Source: Sphingomonas sp. DG1-23 (GTDB lineage: Bacteria; Pseudomonadota; Alphaproteobacteria; Sphingomonadales; Sphingomonadaceae). From it: DNA of 64,000 nt. The stretch covers positions 362,919 through 426,918 of the forward strand of contig NZ_JAVAMA010000003.1 of assembly GCF_030730875.1 (NCBI RefSeq). The letters are read 5' to 3'. Shown here piece after piece: positions 1 to 9,028 of the stretch (within the stretch, counting starts at the first letter, position 1; every line of letters begins with the position of its first letter). The notes beneath the pieces are model-generated. The model was not told where the DNA came from. It saw only the letters and a program-made list of their open reading frames with translations, and made no database searches. The position numbers and the translations under genes are program-made.

Positions 1-11
1 GGAGAGCGACA

Positions 12-1529
12 TTGGCCGAAACGCATCCAGCCGCGAGGCTGAGCGCACGCGCCCGGCGCGCGATCCGCGCCGCAGGACTCCACGTAGCGCTGGCAGGCCT
101 GCTCGGCTTTGTCCCCGCCCCGGCATTCGCCCAGCCTGCGCCCGATGGCGGGGCAGAGGTCCGGCCGATCGCGGGTGCGCGGCCGAACATCCTGTTCATC
201 CTCGTCGACGATATGGGCTTTGCCGATCTGTCGATCATGGGCAATCGCAAGGTGGCGACGCCCAATCTCGATCGGCTGGCGCGCGAAGGCGTGCTGATGA
301 CTCGATTCTACGATGCCGCGCCGATCTGCTCTTCGTCGCGCGCCGGGTTTCTCACCGGCCGGTTTCCGCCCGAACTGGGCTTCGTCAGCATCACCGGTGC
401 CCGCAAGCGCAACGCCGAGCTCGGTCAGGTCGACTGGCTGGATCCTGAATTGCCCAATATCGCCCGCACGCTGCAATCCGCCGGCTATGCCACCGCGCAT
501 TTCGGCAAATGGCACCTCGGCGGCGGACGCGACATCGGCGATGCCCCACGCCCCACTGCCTACGGCTTCGATCGCAGCTTCACGACTTTCGAAGGCCTGG
601 GTCCGCGTGTGCTCGTGTCGGACGAGGAGCGCGATCTGGCCGAGCAGTCGGACCGGCTCGGCAACGGCGCACGCTTCTGGGAGATCAAGACGCGGCTGAC
701 TGGCCTCTATTGCGACATGGCTGCCAGCTTCATCGCCGAGCATGCCGACCGGCCGTGGTTCGTGAATCTGTGGCTCAACGACGTCCACGATCCCTGGGCA
801 CCCGGCGACGAGGCGCTCGGCGACGTGATGGGCAAAGGCGACGGTCCCGACGATGATCGCTTCCTCGCCACGCTGGTGAAGATGGACAAGACGCTGGGCC
901 GATTGTTCGACCGGCTGCGCCAGATGGGCGAATTCGAGAACACGCTGATCGTCGTCACCTCGGACAACGGTCCGTCCTCGCTGCAGCGTTATTATCGCGA
1001 CGGCGCGAGCGCCCCCGGCAGCGCTGCGGATCTGCGCGGCCGCAAGTTCAGCCTGTACGAAGGCGGGATCCGCCAGCCGCTGATCCTGTCTTGGCCGCGC
1101 CACGCCAGGGCGGGGACGCGCGACGAGCGCTCGGTCGGGCACGGCGCCGATCTGCTGCCCACCTTCGCCCGGCTCGCGGGCGTCCCGACACCAAGGGAGA
1201 GCGATGGCGTAGACCTGTCTTCGGTCATCGAGGGTCGCCCGATGACGCGCGGCCAGCCATTGTTCTGGGCCTATGGCAAGGAAGGCGCCCCGGTTCAGCC
1301 GAGCACCCCTTCGCAGCCACGCGACGTCTCTCCGCGGTTCGCGGTGCGCGATGGCGACTGGAAGCTGCTGGCGGAGGCCGGCGGCGCCCGTCCCCAGCTC
1401 TTCGACCTCGCCGCGGACCCGACCGAGACCCATGAAGCCGGCGCGCGGAACCCGGCGGTGCGCGATCGATTGCTCGCCCGGTTGAGGGCGTGGATGGCGA
1501 GCCTGCCGCCCTACGCGTCTCGCCCATGA
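12..1529 (+). CDS. Type I sulfatase, exported (first of four)
   Basis: Predicted to hydrolyse sulfate esters of a glycan outside the cytoplasm. The TTG start follows a GGAG at positions 1-4. Residues about 15-41 form a signal peptide with an AFA-Q cleavage site. The metal-binding DD lies at residues 66-67, and CSSSR at 106-110 fits the C-x-S-x-R formylglycine signature, so Cys106 should be matured to formylglycine. At 505 residues the length is typical of S1 sulfatases. The stop overlaps the start of the next gene (ATGA), so the two are translationally coupled. The operon may continue upstream outside the window. No sulfatase-maturating enzyme is present here, so it must be encoded elsewhere. 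The sulfate position and sugar cannot be told from sequence. Confidence 0.93.
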   Translation: MAETHPAARLSARARRAIRAAGLHVALAGLLGFVPAPAFAQPAPDGGAEVRPIAGARPNILFILVDDMGFADLSIMGNRKVATPNLDRLAREGVLMTRFYDAAPICSSSRAGFLTGRFPPELGFVSITGARKRNAELGQVDWLDPELPNIARTLQSAGYATAHFGKWHLGGGRDIGDAPRPTAYGFDRSFTTFEGLGPRVLVSDEERDLAEQSDRLGNGARFWEIKTRLTGLYCDMAASFIAEHADRPWFVNLWLNDVHDPWAPGDEALGDVMGKGDGPDDDRFLATLVKMDKTLGRLFDRLRQMGEFENTLIVVTSDNGPSSLQRYYRDGASAPGSAADLRGRKFSLYEGGIRQPLILSWPRHARAGTRDERSVGHGADLLPTFARLAGVPTPRESDGVDLSSVIEGRPMTRGQPLFWAYGKEGAPVQPSTPSQPRDVSPRFAVRDGDWKLLAEAGGARPQLFDLAADPTETHEAGARNPAVRDRLLARLRAWMASLPPYASRP

Positions 1530-2824
1530 CCGCGCAGGCAGAACCCATGTGCGCCCTCCCCGCCGCGACCACGCGCGCCGTCACGCTGCGGCTGATGCCG
1601 CTGCTCGGCCTCGTCTATCTGATCGCCTATATCGACCGGCAGAACGTCTCCTATGCCAAGCTTCAGATGGCGGCGGATCTCGGGCTCGGCGAGGCCGCAT
1701 TCGGGCTTGGCGCGGCATTGTTCTTCGTCGGTTATTTCCTGTTCGAACTGCCCAGCAACCTGTTCCTGACCCGGGTCGGCGCGCCGCGCTGGTTCGCGCG
1801 GATCATGGTGAGCTGGGGCGTGGTGACCGTGCTGCTCGGCTTCACCCGCGACGCGACGCAATTCTATGTGCTGCGCTTCCTGCTCGGCGTGGCCGAGGCG
1901 GGGCTGTTTCCCGGCGTGCTCTATGCGCTGACGCTCTGGTATCCGCCCGCGCACCGCGCCCGCGCGGTCGGGCTGTTCATGATTGCGGGGACGCTGGCCA
2001 ACGCCACCGGCGCAGCGATCGGCGGCGCATTGCTCGATCTCGACGGGGCGATGGGCCTGCGCGGCTGGCAATGGCTGTTCCTCGTGACCGGGCTGCCGGC
2101 GATCCTGCTCGCCCCGGTTCTGCTCAAGCTGCTGCCGCGCGGGCCCGAACAAGCGCGGTGGCTCGACGAGGCACAGAAGGACTGGCTGCGCGCCGAACTC
2201 GAACGCGAGCGCACGGCAGTGGAGAATGTCGGCCAGAAACAGGCGTTGCGCGCCATCACCGATCCGCGCGTGCTGATGCTGTCGCTCACCTTTTTCGGCT
2301 TCCCGCTGGCCGCTTATGGGCTGAGCTACTGGCTGCCGACGATCGTGCGCGACATGGGGGTGTCGAACACCGCGAACGGTCTCCTCAACGGCCTGTTGTG
2401 GCTGTTCGTCGGCGTGACCTTGTGGCTGGTGCCGCGCGACGCGGCCCGGCGCGGCAGCGCCCGCTGGCACGGCGTGATCCCGCCGCTGATCGGCGCCGCG
2501 GCGCTGGCCGCCAGCGTGGTGCTGCCCGGATCGGGGCTCAAATTCGCCGCGCTGACCCTGGCTGCCTGCGCGATCTTCGCGGGCCAGCCGATCTTCTGGA
2601 CGCTGCCGCCGCGCTTCCTGAGCGGCACCGGCGCCGCCGCCGGCTTCGCGGTGATCAACGCAACCGGCAATCTCGGCGGGTTCGCCGCGCAGGCGCTGGT
2701 GCCGCGGATCGCGACCGCCTCGGGCAGCGCTTTCGCGCCGATGCTGTTCCTTGCCGCCGGACTGGTTCTGGTCGCGATCGGCGTCTTTTTGATCGACCGG
2801 CGCCTGTCGCGCACCCGCGCGTAA
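1526..2824 (+). CDS. MFS transporter, anion:cation symporter type
   Basis: Inner-membrane importer with about twelve hydrophobic segments. The start is taken as the ATG overlapping the sulfatase stop (ATGA) rather than an in-frame codon 36 bases upstream. TM1 carries the YIDRQNVSYA segment and TM4-5 the RFLLGVAEAGLFPG segment, both typical of the ACS family (hexuronate, galactonate and tartrate transporters). Coupling to a sulfatase suggests it takes up an acidic mono- or oligosaccharide freed by the locus. It converges with the next sulfatase, with only nine bases between. The substrate is inferred from context only. Confidence 0.88.
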   Translation: MTAQAEPMCALPAATTRAVTLRLMPLLGLVYLIAYIDRQNVSYAKLQMAADLGLGEAAFGLGAALFFVGYFLFELPSNLFLTRVGAPRWFARIMVSWGVVTVLLGFTRDATQFYVLRFLLGVAEAGLFPGVLYALTLWYPPAHRARAVGLFMIAGTLANATGAAIGGALLDLDGAMGLRGWQWLFLVTGLPAILLAPVLLKLLPRGPEQARWLDEAQKDWLRAELERERTAVENVGQKQALRAITDPRVLMLSLTFFGFPLAAYGLSYWLPTIVRDMGVSNTANGLLNGLLWLFVGVTLWLVPRDAARRGSARWHGVIPPLIGAAALAASVVLPGSGLKFAALTLAACAIFAGQPIFWTLPPRFLSGTGAAAGFAVINATGNLGGFAAQALVPRIATASGSAFAPMLFLAAGLVLVAIGVFLIDRRLSRTRA

Positions 2825-2833
2825 CGAATCCGC

Positions 2834-4264
2834 TCAGTCGGCCGGCGGCGCGGGCTCGCCGTCGATCGGTCCCTCCTCGAAATGCGGCTTGCCGGCGACG
2901 GCGTGGTCGTCCTTCTGCGCCGCCCGCCAGCCGGCGAGGCGCGTGCGCAAACCCTTCAGGACGCGGGCATAATGCGGATCGGCCGCGAGATTATGCTGCT
3001 CCTGCGGATCGGCCGCGAGATCGTACAGCTCCTCGCCGGGACGACGATAATAATTGTCGACGATCGCCTTGGCCGCCGGATCGGATGCCGCGGCCTTGCG
3101 CCATGACGGAAAATACTTCCCCGAATCCACGCGCTTCACCCATTGGTCGATATGGGTGGTGTAGGCATATTCGGGGTGCAGATTGTGGATGTACTTCCAG
3201 CGATCGGTGCGGACGCTGCGCATCGGATAGACGTTGATGCTGCCGTCATTGTTATGCGTGGTGAAGATCTCGCTGCGCCCCCGAAACTTGACCTTGCTCC
3301 GCAGCGCCCCCGCAAATGACCGGCCGTCGATGTCCCCGGCGGGCTTGCCGCCGGCGACGTCGACCAGGGTCGGAAGGATATCGACCCAGCTGACCATCGC
3401 ATCGGTGCGCGCGCCGGGCACGACATGGCCGCGCCAGCGCACGATCATCGGCACACGGATGCCGGTGTCGTAGAGATTCCATTTGCCGAACGGCCATTGC
3501 GCGCCGTGATCGGACGAGAACAGCACGAACGTATCGGGACCGAGCACGCTGTCAACCGTGTCCAGCGTATCGCCCAGCTCCCGATCGAGCCGGGAGATCG
3601 CCGCATAATAGCGCGCCCGCGCATCGCGCGTGACCGGCGTGTCGACGGTCTTGGCGGGCAGCGCGATCGCCGCGGGCTGAAAGCCTTCAGTCGTCTCGGG
3701 CCACGGAACGTGCGGCCAGTTGCTGCCGATGAAGATCGCCAGCGGCTTCCTGTCCTTGCGCGCCTTGAGCCAGCGGATCGCCGAGGGCACGCCTTCGGGA
3801 TCGTGGAACTTGTCGTGCTCGAAATGATCGAACCCGTACATCCCGGTCTGCTGATAATGCGAGACCTTGCCGAACGCGACGACCTCATAGCCGAGATCAT
3901 GCAGATAGGAGGGCAGTTTGCGCACGTCCCGGCGCGGCGCGGACTGGTTCGCCTCGGCGCCGTTGCGCGCGGGCATCAGCCCGGTCAGCAGCGCCGCGCG
4001 GCTGGGCGCGCACGCCGGCGAGGCGACGAAGGCGCGATCGAACGCGAGCCCTTCCGCGGCCAGCTTGGCGATGTTCGGCGCGCGCGCATTGGTGTCGCCC
4101 CAGGGCGGAACGTCGTTGCCGAGATCGTCGGCGAGGAAGATCACCAGATTGGGCCGCGCCGGCGCCTCGGCCTTTTGCCTGTCGCGGGCCAGAGCACCCG
4201 CCTGGCTCAGGGCCACCAGCGACGCAGTCGCCAGCGCGGATCGCAGGGCAGATCGCAATATCAT
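2834..4264 (-). CDS. Type I sulfatase, exported (SGSH/S1_8-like)
   Basis: Periplasmic or surface sulfatase. The ATG at 4264 is preferred over the in-frame GTG at 4276 because GGAG sits six bases upstream and the product then opens with a clean signal peptide (about 26 residues, cleaved after GALA). The DD pair is at residues 46-47, and CAPSR at 85-89 is the formylglycine site. The segment after it (ALLTGLMPARNGAE, then KLPSYLHDLGYEVVAFGKVS) resembles N-sulfoglucosamine sulfohydrolase-like sulfatases, so an N- or O-sulfated amino sugar or uronide is possible but not shown. It is the last gene of the minus-strand run, 24 bases after the TonB receptor stop. Confidence 0.92.
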   Translation of the reverse strand: MILRSALRSALATASLVALSQAGALARDRQKAEAPARPNLVIFLADDLGNDVPPWGDTNARAPNIAKLAAEGLAFDRAFVASPACAPSRAALLTGLMPARNGAEANQSAPRRDVRKLPSYLHDLGYEVVAFGKVSHYQQTGMYGFDHFEHDKFHDPEGVPSAIRWLKARKDRKPLAIFIGSNWPHVPWPETTEGFQPAAIALPAKTVDTPVTRDARARYYAAISRLDRELGDTLDTVDSVLGPDTFVLFSSDHGAQWPFGKWNLYDTGIRVPMIVRWRGHVVPGARTDAMVSWVDILPTLVDVAGGKPAGDIDGRSFAGALRSKVKFRGRSEIFTTHNNDGSINVYPMRSVRTDRWKYIHNLHPEYAYTTHIDQWVKRVDSGKYFPSWRKAAASDPAAKAIVDNYYRRPGEELYDLAADPQEQHNLAADPHYARVLKGLRTRLAGWRAAQKDDHAVAGKPHFEEGPIDGEPAPPAD

Positions 4265-4288
4265 ACCATTCTCCACCCGATAACCGGC

Positions 4289-7200
4289 TCAGAAGCGCAC
4301 GCGGGCGCCGATCGTGTAGGTCGCCTCGTCGCCGTACAGGACGTAATTGAGATATTCCTGTCCGCGATATTGCGACGTCCTGCTGCGCAGGATGTTGGTC
4401 CCGCCGACATCGATGCGGAACGATTTGCTCACGTCATATCCGACGCTGAAGTCCAGCCGGCCCGCGGGACGGGCGTACGAAAGCAGCACCGGCGTATAGA
4501 CTTCATTGACGCGCGCGGAATCGATCGGACGGAGCTGCACGCCGCCGCTATTGTCCTCGATATAGTAGCGCGATCGATAGGTGTAGACGAGGCGGCCGCT
4601 GAGCCCGGCTTTGTCGTAGAGCAGCCCTGCGGTGTAATTGTATTTCGACACGCCGAGCAGCGGATAGCCGGCGAGCGGATCGCTTCCGGTGATCTCGGAA
4701 TCGACCAGGGTGAACGCGCCCTGCACGCCAAGGCCGGACAAGGCGCCGGGCAGGAAATCGAAGAAATATTGGGCGCTGGTCTCGACGCCCTTGAGTTTGA
4801 CCGAACCGACATTGCGCGGGCTCGATATCAGATAGTTCAGCCCGTCGATCGTTTCCTGCGTCGCGGAATTGACCACGCGATCCTTGATCGAGCGGTAGAA
4901 GCCGGTGACCGCGACATAGCCGCCGCGGAAATAATATTCCGCCGTGGCATCGAAGCTGTCGGACTTTTGCGGCCGCAGCTCGGGATTGCCGCGCGAGCCG
5001 GTGTTGAGCAGGAAGACGTTGCCGACCAAAGTGAGCGTCTCGGCGGGGTTGAGCGAGACGAAATCGGGGCGCCGGATCGTGCGCGACCAGGAGAGCCGGC
5101 TCTGGAAGCCGCCGGGAAACTGGAGGCGTGCCGTCGCGTTGGGGAGTAGATCCACGTCGGAAGTAGTGGCGCTCACCGGCTCGATCACCCCGCCGCTGCG
5201 GGTAAATCCGCTAATCGTCCGGTCAGTCTTGGTGACGCGCGTGCCGATCACGCCGTTCAGCGTCATTGCGCCGACCGGTATCTCGTAATTGGCCTGAGCA
5301 TAGCCGGCATAGGTCGTCTCGTCGGCGTTGAATTCCTTCGTCGGATCGTAATCGGGCTGGCGCAGCGCAACCTTGAACAAAGCGCGCAGTTCGTTGCGAC
5401 CTTCCTCCGAACGCAGATAGGCGGGATTGGCCCCGAGGAAAGCCGAACCATTGTTGATCCGCGGCGCGAAGGCGATCACGCCGAGGAAGTTGGACGACAG
5501 CGGCAGGGACGAGACCAGCCGCGCGGTCGCCTCGCTCGGCGTGCCGATATTGCCGAAGCCGATCGCAGCGACCGGAACGGTCTGCAGCACGCTCTGCTGA
5601 TGCGCCTCGCGCTTTGCAAAGCGCAGCCCGAGCTGGAGCTGCTGGAGCAATCCGCCAATCTCATAGCTGCCGTCCAGCTTGGTCTGGAACAGCGATCCGT
5701 CGACATAAGTGAAATTCTGGTTGAACGAGTTGCGCAGCGACAAATTGGCCGAGCTCGGCGGAATCGCGGGATCGAGCGTAATCCGCGGGCCGTTGTCCAC
5801 ATCGGTCTCGAGCAAAAGTGTCGAGACGCGCTGCCCGACCTCGGCGTTCACATTCTCGGTGAACGCGCTCGACGTCTGATACGCGACATCGAGCGTCACC
5901 CTCGCCGGGCCCTGATCGTAATTCAGGCCGCCGGCGATCATCTTGTTGCGCTGGGTCACCTGGTTCGACGACGAATTCTGATTGACCACGATATTGTTGA
6001 AGCGCGCGCTCTTGATGTCGCACAAGGTCTGCACGGTGAACGGCTGGAGCGACCGGGTGCCGTCCGCGTTGTTGACGATGGTCGGATTGGTCCCGCCCGC
6101 ATTGACCCGGGTCTGAAAGCAATCGTCGCTGGCGACCACGTCGGTCATCGTGGTGCCGTTGGTGAAAGGCTGCGGATTGAATCCGGCAAAGCCCGTCGTG
6201 GTGCGAAAATAGGTGTACAGCCCCTCGGCATAGGCCTGCAGCGAAGGCGAGGCCTGCCACTGGATCGCGCCATTGGCCTGCCAGCGCGTCACCGCGCCGA
6301 CATCGGGCATGTTCTGGATCACCTGCGGGATCAGATAGCCGGGGCTGTTGAGCGGTGCGCTTCCCGAGCTGCGGCGGTCGGTCATGTTGCTGGCGCTGCG
6401 GATCGTGTCGGCATGCGAATAGGTGGCGTTGGCCAGCACGCCGATCTCGCCGATCCCGGTGTCGAACCGGGTCGTCGCCAGCGCGCCGAACTGCGGGTTG
6501 CTGGAATCGACCGCGACGCCGTAATTGTTGCGCGCGCTGAGCACGACGGTGGTGTCGCGGAAGCTGAACGGCCGGTTGAGCTTGAGGTCGATCGCCCCGG
6601 CCACGCCGCCTTCGATCTGGTCTGCGGCCTGCGACTTGAAGGCGTCGATCCGCGCGAGCGCTTCCGCCGGCACGTCCTGAAGATCGAAGCCACGGCCGGT
6701 CGAGGTGAAGACCTCGCGCCCGTTCACCATGGTGAGGATATCGGTGAGACCGCGGATGCGGACGCTCGACAGTTCGTTGTTGCGGTCGTTCTGGACCTGG
6801 ATGCCCGGCACGCGCTGGAGCGCCGAGGCGACGGTGGGGTCGGGCAGCTTGCCGATATCGGTGGCGACGATCGAATCCACCACCTGCACCGAGGTCCGCT
6901 TGACGTCGGCTGCGCGCTCGAGCGAATTGCGGATTCCGGTCACGACGATGTCCTGCTCCTCGTCGGCGGAGTCCTCCGCTGCGGGGATCTGGACGGGCTC
7001 CGTGCCGCTTTGGGCAATGGGCGCCGATTGAACGCCTGCCGGCACCGAAGCGATTTTCCGGTCCAGCGCGCCGCGTTGCCTGAGCACGACCTTGGTACCG
7101 GACATCACCGGGACGAGATCGGTCCCGGCGAGCAATGCGCGCAGCGCCGCCGCGATATCCATCACTCCCTTGACGCGATTGACCGAAACGCCGTCGGCGA

Positions 7201-7372
7201 TCGTGCCCGATACGAGGATCTGAATGCCGGCCTGACGCGCGAACAGGGGTATGCCGGTGCTCGCGGGCTGCGGTGCGACGTCGAACTGCCGGACTTGCGC
7301 CATCGCTTGCGCGGCGGTCGCGGAACCACAGAAGATTGCCGCGCCGGCCAACAGATAACGCGTACGAGACAC
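4289..7372 (-). CDS. TonB-dependent receptor with STN domain
   Basis: Outer-membrane active transporter of 1027 residues. A signal peptide is followed by a secretin/TonB N-terminal (STN) domain at about residues 35-105, a TonB-box-like region with IVVTGIRNSLERA, then the plug (VVDSIVATDIGKLPD, GVAGAIDLKLNRP) and a C-terminal barrel ending YTIGARVRF. The STN domain is the module that signals to a FecR-type anti-sigma factor. That fits its place directly downstream of FecI and FecR, from which it is separated by 75 bases. It likely imports oligosaccharides made by the locus and signals their presence. The ligand is unknown. Confidence 0.94.
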   Translation of the reverse strand: MSRTRYLLAGAAIFCGSATAAQAMAQVRQFDVAPQPASTGIPLFARQAGIQILVSGTIADGVSVNRVKGVMDIAAALRALLAGTDLVPVMSGTKVVLRQRGALDRKIASVPAGVQSAPIAQSGTEPVQIPAAEDSADEEQDIVVTGIRNSLERAADVKRTSVQVVDSIVATDIGKLPDPTVASALQRVPGIQVQNDRNNELSSVRIRGLTDILTMVNGREVFTSTGRGFDLQDVPAEALARIDAFKSQAADQIEGGVAGAIDLKLNRPFSFRDTTVVLSARNNYGVAVDSSNPQFGALATTRFDTGIGEIGVLANATYSHADTIRSASNMTDRRSSGSAPLNSPGYLIPQVIQNMPDVGAVTRWQANGAIQWQASPSLQAYAEGLYTYFRTTTGFAGFNPQPFTNGTTMTDVVASDDCFQTRVNAGGTNPTIVNNADGTRSLQPFTVQTLCDIKSARFNNIVVNQNSSSNQVTQRNKMIAGGLNYDQGPARVTLDVAYQTSSAFTENVNAEVGQRVSTLLLETDVDNGPRITLDPAIPPSSANLSLRNSFNQNFTYVDGSLFQTKLDGSYEIGGLLQQLQLGLRFAKREAHQQSVLQTVPVAAIGFGNIGTPSEATARLVSSLPLSSNFLGVIAFAPRINNGSAFLGANPAYLRSEEGRNELRALFKVALRQPDYDPTKEFNADETTYAGYAQANYEIPVGAMTLNGVIGTRVTKTDRTISGFTRSGGVIEPVSATTSDVDLLPNATARLQFPGGFQSRLSWSRTIRRPDFVSLNPAETLTLVGNVFLLNTGSRGNPELRPQKSDSFDATAEYYFRGGYVAVTGFYRSIKDRVVNSATQETIDGLNYLISSPRNVGSVKLKGVETSAQYFFDFLPGALSGLGVQGAFTLVDSEITGSDPLAGYPLLGVSKYNYTAGLLYDKAGLSGRLVYTYRSRYYIEDNSGGVQLRPIDSARVNEVYTPVLLSYARPAGRLDFSVGYDVSKSFRIDVGGTNILRSRTSQYRGQEYLNYVLYGDEATYTIGARVRF

Positions 7373-7447
7373 TCGACCCTCCCCAGCACATGATCGCGCC
7401 AGCTTCGGTGGCGCTCTATCCCAAGAGTCGGATCCCCTCGGTTTCCG

Positions 7448-8392
7448 TCAGCGCGGCGCGGCGGTTTTTCGCGCGATGCGAATTTCCGTGGGACCGGCCG
7501 TCACCTCGACGTCGAGCGATGCCGCGAGCATCGCCGCGAAGTCGGCGGGCTTGTCGATCTTGAACAGTCCCACCAGCCGCTCGTCGGCAAGGCCGGGATC
7601 GGCGAGCACCATTTGCTGGCGATTGTAGCGATTGAACTGGGCGATCGCCTCCGCGAGCGACTCGTTCTCGAGCGAGATCTCGCCATTGCGCCATGCCAGC
7701 GCACGCTCGATGTCTTCCGGCGCGGATCCGATCACCGGGCCGGCCGCAGCCGACCGGAAATTCGCGAATTGCCCGGCTTGCAGGATGGTCATCATCCCCG
7801 AGGAGTCGCTCGGCCAGACCGCCACGGCGCCCTCGGTGACCGCCACCTGCACCCCGTCCCCACCGCGAATCACCGAAAAGGCAGTCCCGACGGCGCGTGC
7901 CTGCGCGATGCCGGCATCGACGAGGAACGGGCGGGTTCGGTCCTTGGCGACCTGAAACCAGGCCTGACCTTGCTCGAGCTCGATACGACGACTGTCGCTG
8001 TCCAGCCGGATGCGCAATTCGCTGTTGGTATTGATCGTCGCGATCGAGCCGTCCTCCAGCGGCAGGCGACGGATCTCGCCGCGCGCGGTAGCGACATAGC
8101 GGCTGCCGCGAGGCCAGCCGATCGCCGCGGCGACTCCGGCCGCGATCGCGCCACCCCCGCCGGCCAGCATCCAGCGGCGCGTCGGCAATCGGGCCGGGCG
8201 CGCCGGCGGCATGGCGGCATCCTCCGCCACCAGCGCGCATTCGATCGCGCTCAGCCCTGCCATCGCGCGCAGCAGCGCACCGCGACGGCGCGGATCCTGC
8301 GCGAGCCAGTCGTCGAGCCTGGCCCGCCCGTCCGAATCGAGCGGGTGTCGCACCGCCCAGTCCGCTGCCTCTTCCTCAATGCGATCGTGCAT
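7448..8392 (-). CDS. FecR-type transmembrane anti-sigma factor
   Basis: Inner-membrane regulator that holds the neighbouring sigma factor and receives the signal from the STN domain of the receptor. The N-terminal cytoplasmic domain (residues about 1-55, EEAADWAVRHPLDSDGR...) matches the DUF4880 region of FecR. A single hydrophobic segment at about 73-92 is followed by the FecR periplasmic domain (ATARGEIRRLPLEDGS, LEQGQAWFQVAKD) and a C-terminal secretin/TonB short domain. At 314 residues it has normal length. Its start lies 17 bases inside the sigma-factor gene, implying coupled translation. Confidence 0.93.
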   Translation of the reverse strand: MHDRIEEEAADWAVRHPLDSDGRARLDDWLAQDPRRRGALLRAMAGLSAIECALVAEDAAMPPARPARLPTRRWMLAGGGGAIAAGVAAAIGWPRGSRYVATARGEIRRLPLEDGSIATINTNSELRIRLDSDSRRIELEQGQAWFQVAKDRTRPFLVDAGIAQARAVGTAFSVIRGGDGVQVAVTEGAVAVWPSDSSGMMTILQAGQFANFRSAAAGPVIGSAPEDIERALAWRNGEISLENESLAEAIAQFNRYNRQQMVLADPGLADERLVGLFKIDKPADFAAMLAASLDVEVTAGPTEIRIARKTAAPR

Positions 8393-8942
8393 GACGGTTC
8401 CCCGCTGGCATGACGGTCTCGGGTTCGGGCACGGTCATGAGCTTCAGGACCGCCCGCAAACTCCGGCTGGCATCGTTCTCGACGATCGCCTCGCTCACGC
8501 CGAGGGCATTCGCGATCTCCTTCTGGCTCAGGCCATCGACCTTGCGCATGATGAAGATACGCCGGGCGCGCTCCGACAATGTCGCGAGCGCTTCCTGCAA
8601 GCGGCCCAGATCCTGCCGTGCCGACGCAATTCTCTCAGGCGTGAGCGCACTGCTCTCGATCTCCGCGTCAAAGGTGTCGGAAAGCGTCTCGAGGCGCACC
8701 ACCGAGGCGCGCTTGCGCTGCTGTCGGGCGAAGTTACGCGCGATCGTGAAGAGATAGGCACGCGGCTCGGCGATCCGGGTGACGTCGCTGAGCTGCGCGA
8801 GGCGGCAATAGCATTCCTGGACGATGTCCTCGACGTCGACCGCCGCGACGAAGCGCCGCTGCAGCCAGATCCGCAGGTCGCGCTCGTGGGGCAGGATCTC
8901 GCGTCCTACCCACTCTGCCAAAGTCTCCCGATCGCCGGCCAT
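8376..8942 (-). CDS. FecI-type ECF RNA polymerase sigma factor
   Basis: Extracytoplasmic-function sigma-70 factor, partner of the FecR protein. Region 2 includes DVEDIVQECYCRLAQL and YLFTIARNFARQQRKR. Region 4 is a helix-turn-helix with LSERARRIFIMRKVDGLSQ and EIANALGV. I chose the ATG at 8942 (188 residues, normal for the family), which follows AGGAGG by three bases. An in-frame ATG at 8990 would add 16 basic residues. It sits in the middle of the operon, 86 bases after the GH43-like gene, so it may be made from the operon message as well as from its own promoter. Confidence 0.92.
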   Translation of the reverse strand: MAGDRETLAEWVGREILPHERDLRIWLQRRFVAAVDVEDIVQECYCRLAQLSDVTRIAEPRAYLFTIARNFARQQRKRASVVRLETLSDTFDAEIESSALTPERIASARQDLGRLQEALATLSERARRIFIMRKVDGLSQKEIANALGVSEAIVENDASRSLRAVLKLMTVPEPETVMPAGNRHARSH

Positions 8943-9028
8943 GCGCCTCCTCTCACCTCTTACGAGTCGCTTGGGCAGCCTTTCCTTCAATGCGGGCGCG
9001 AAATTATTCTATTGGGCGCGCGCGAGCT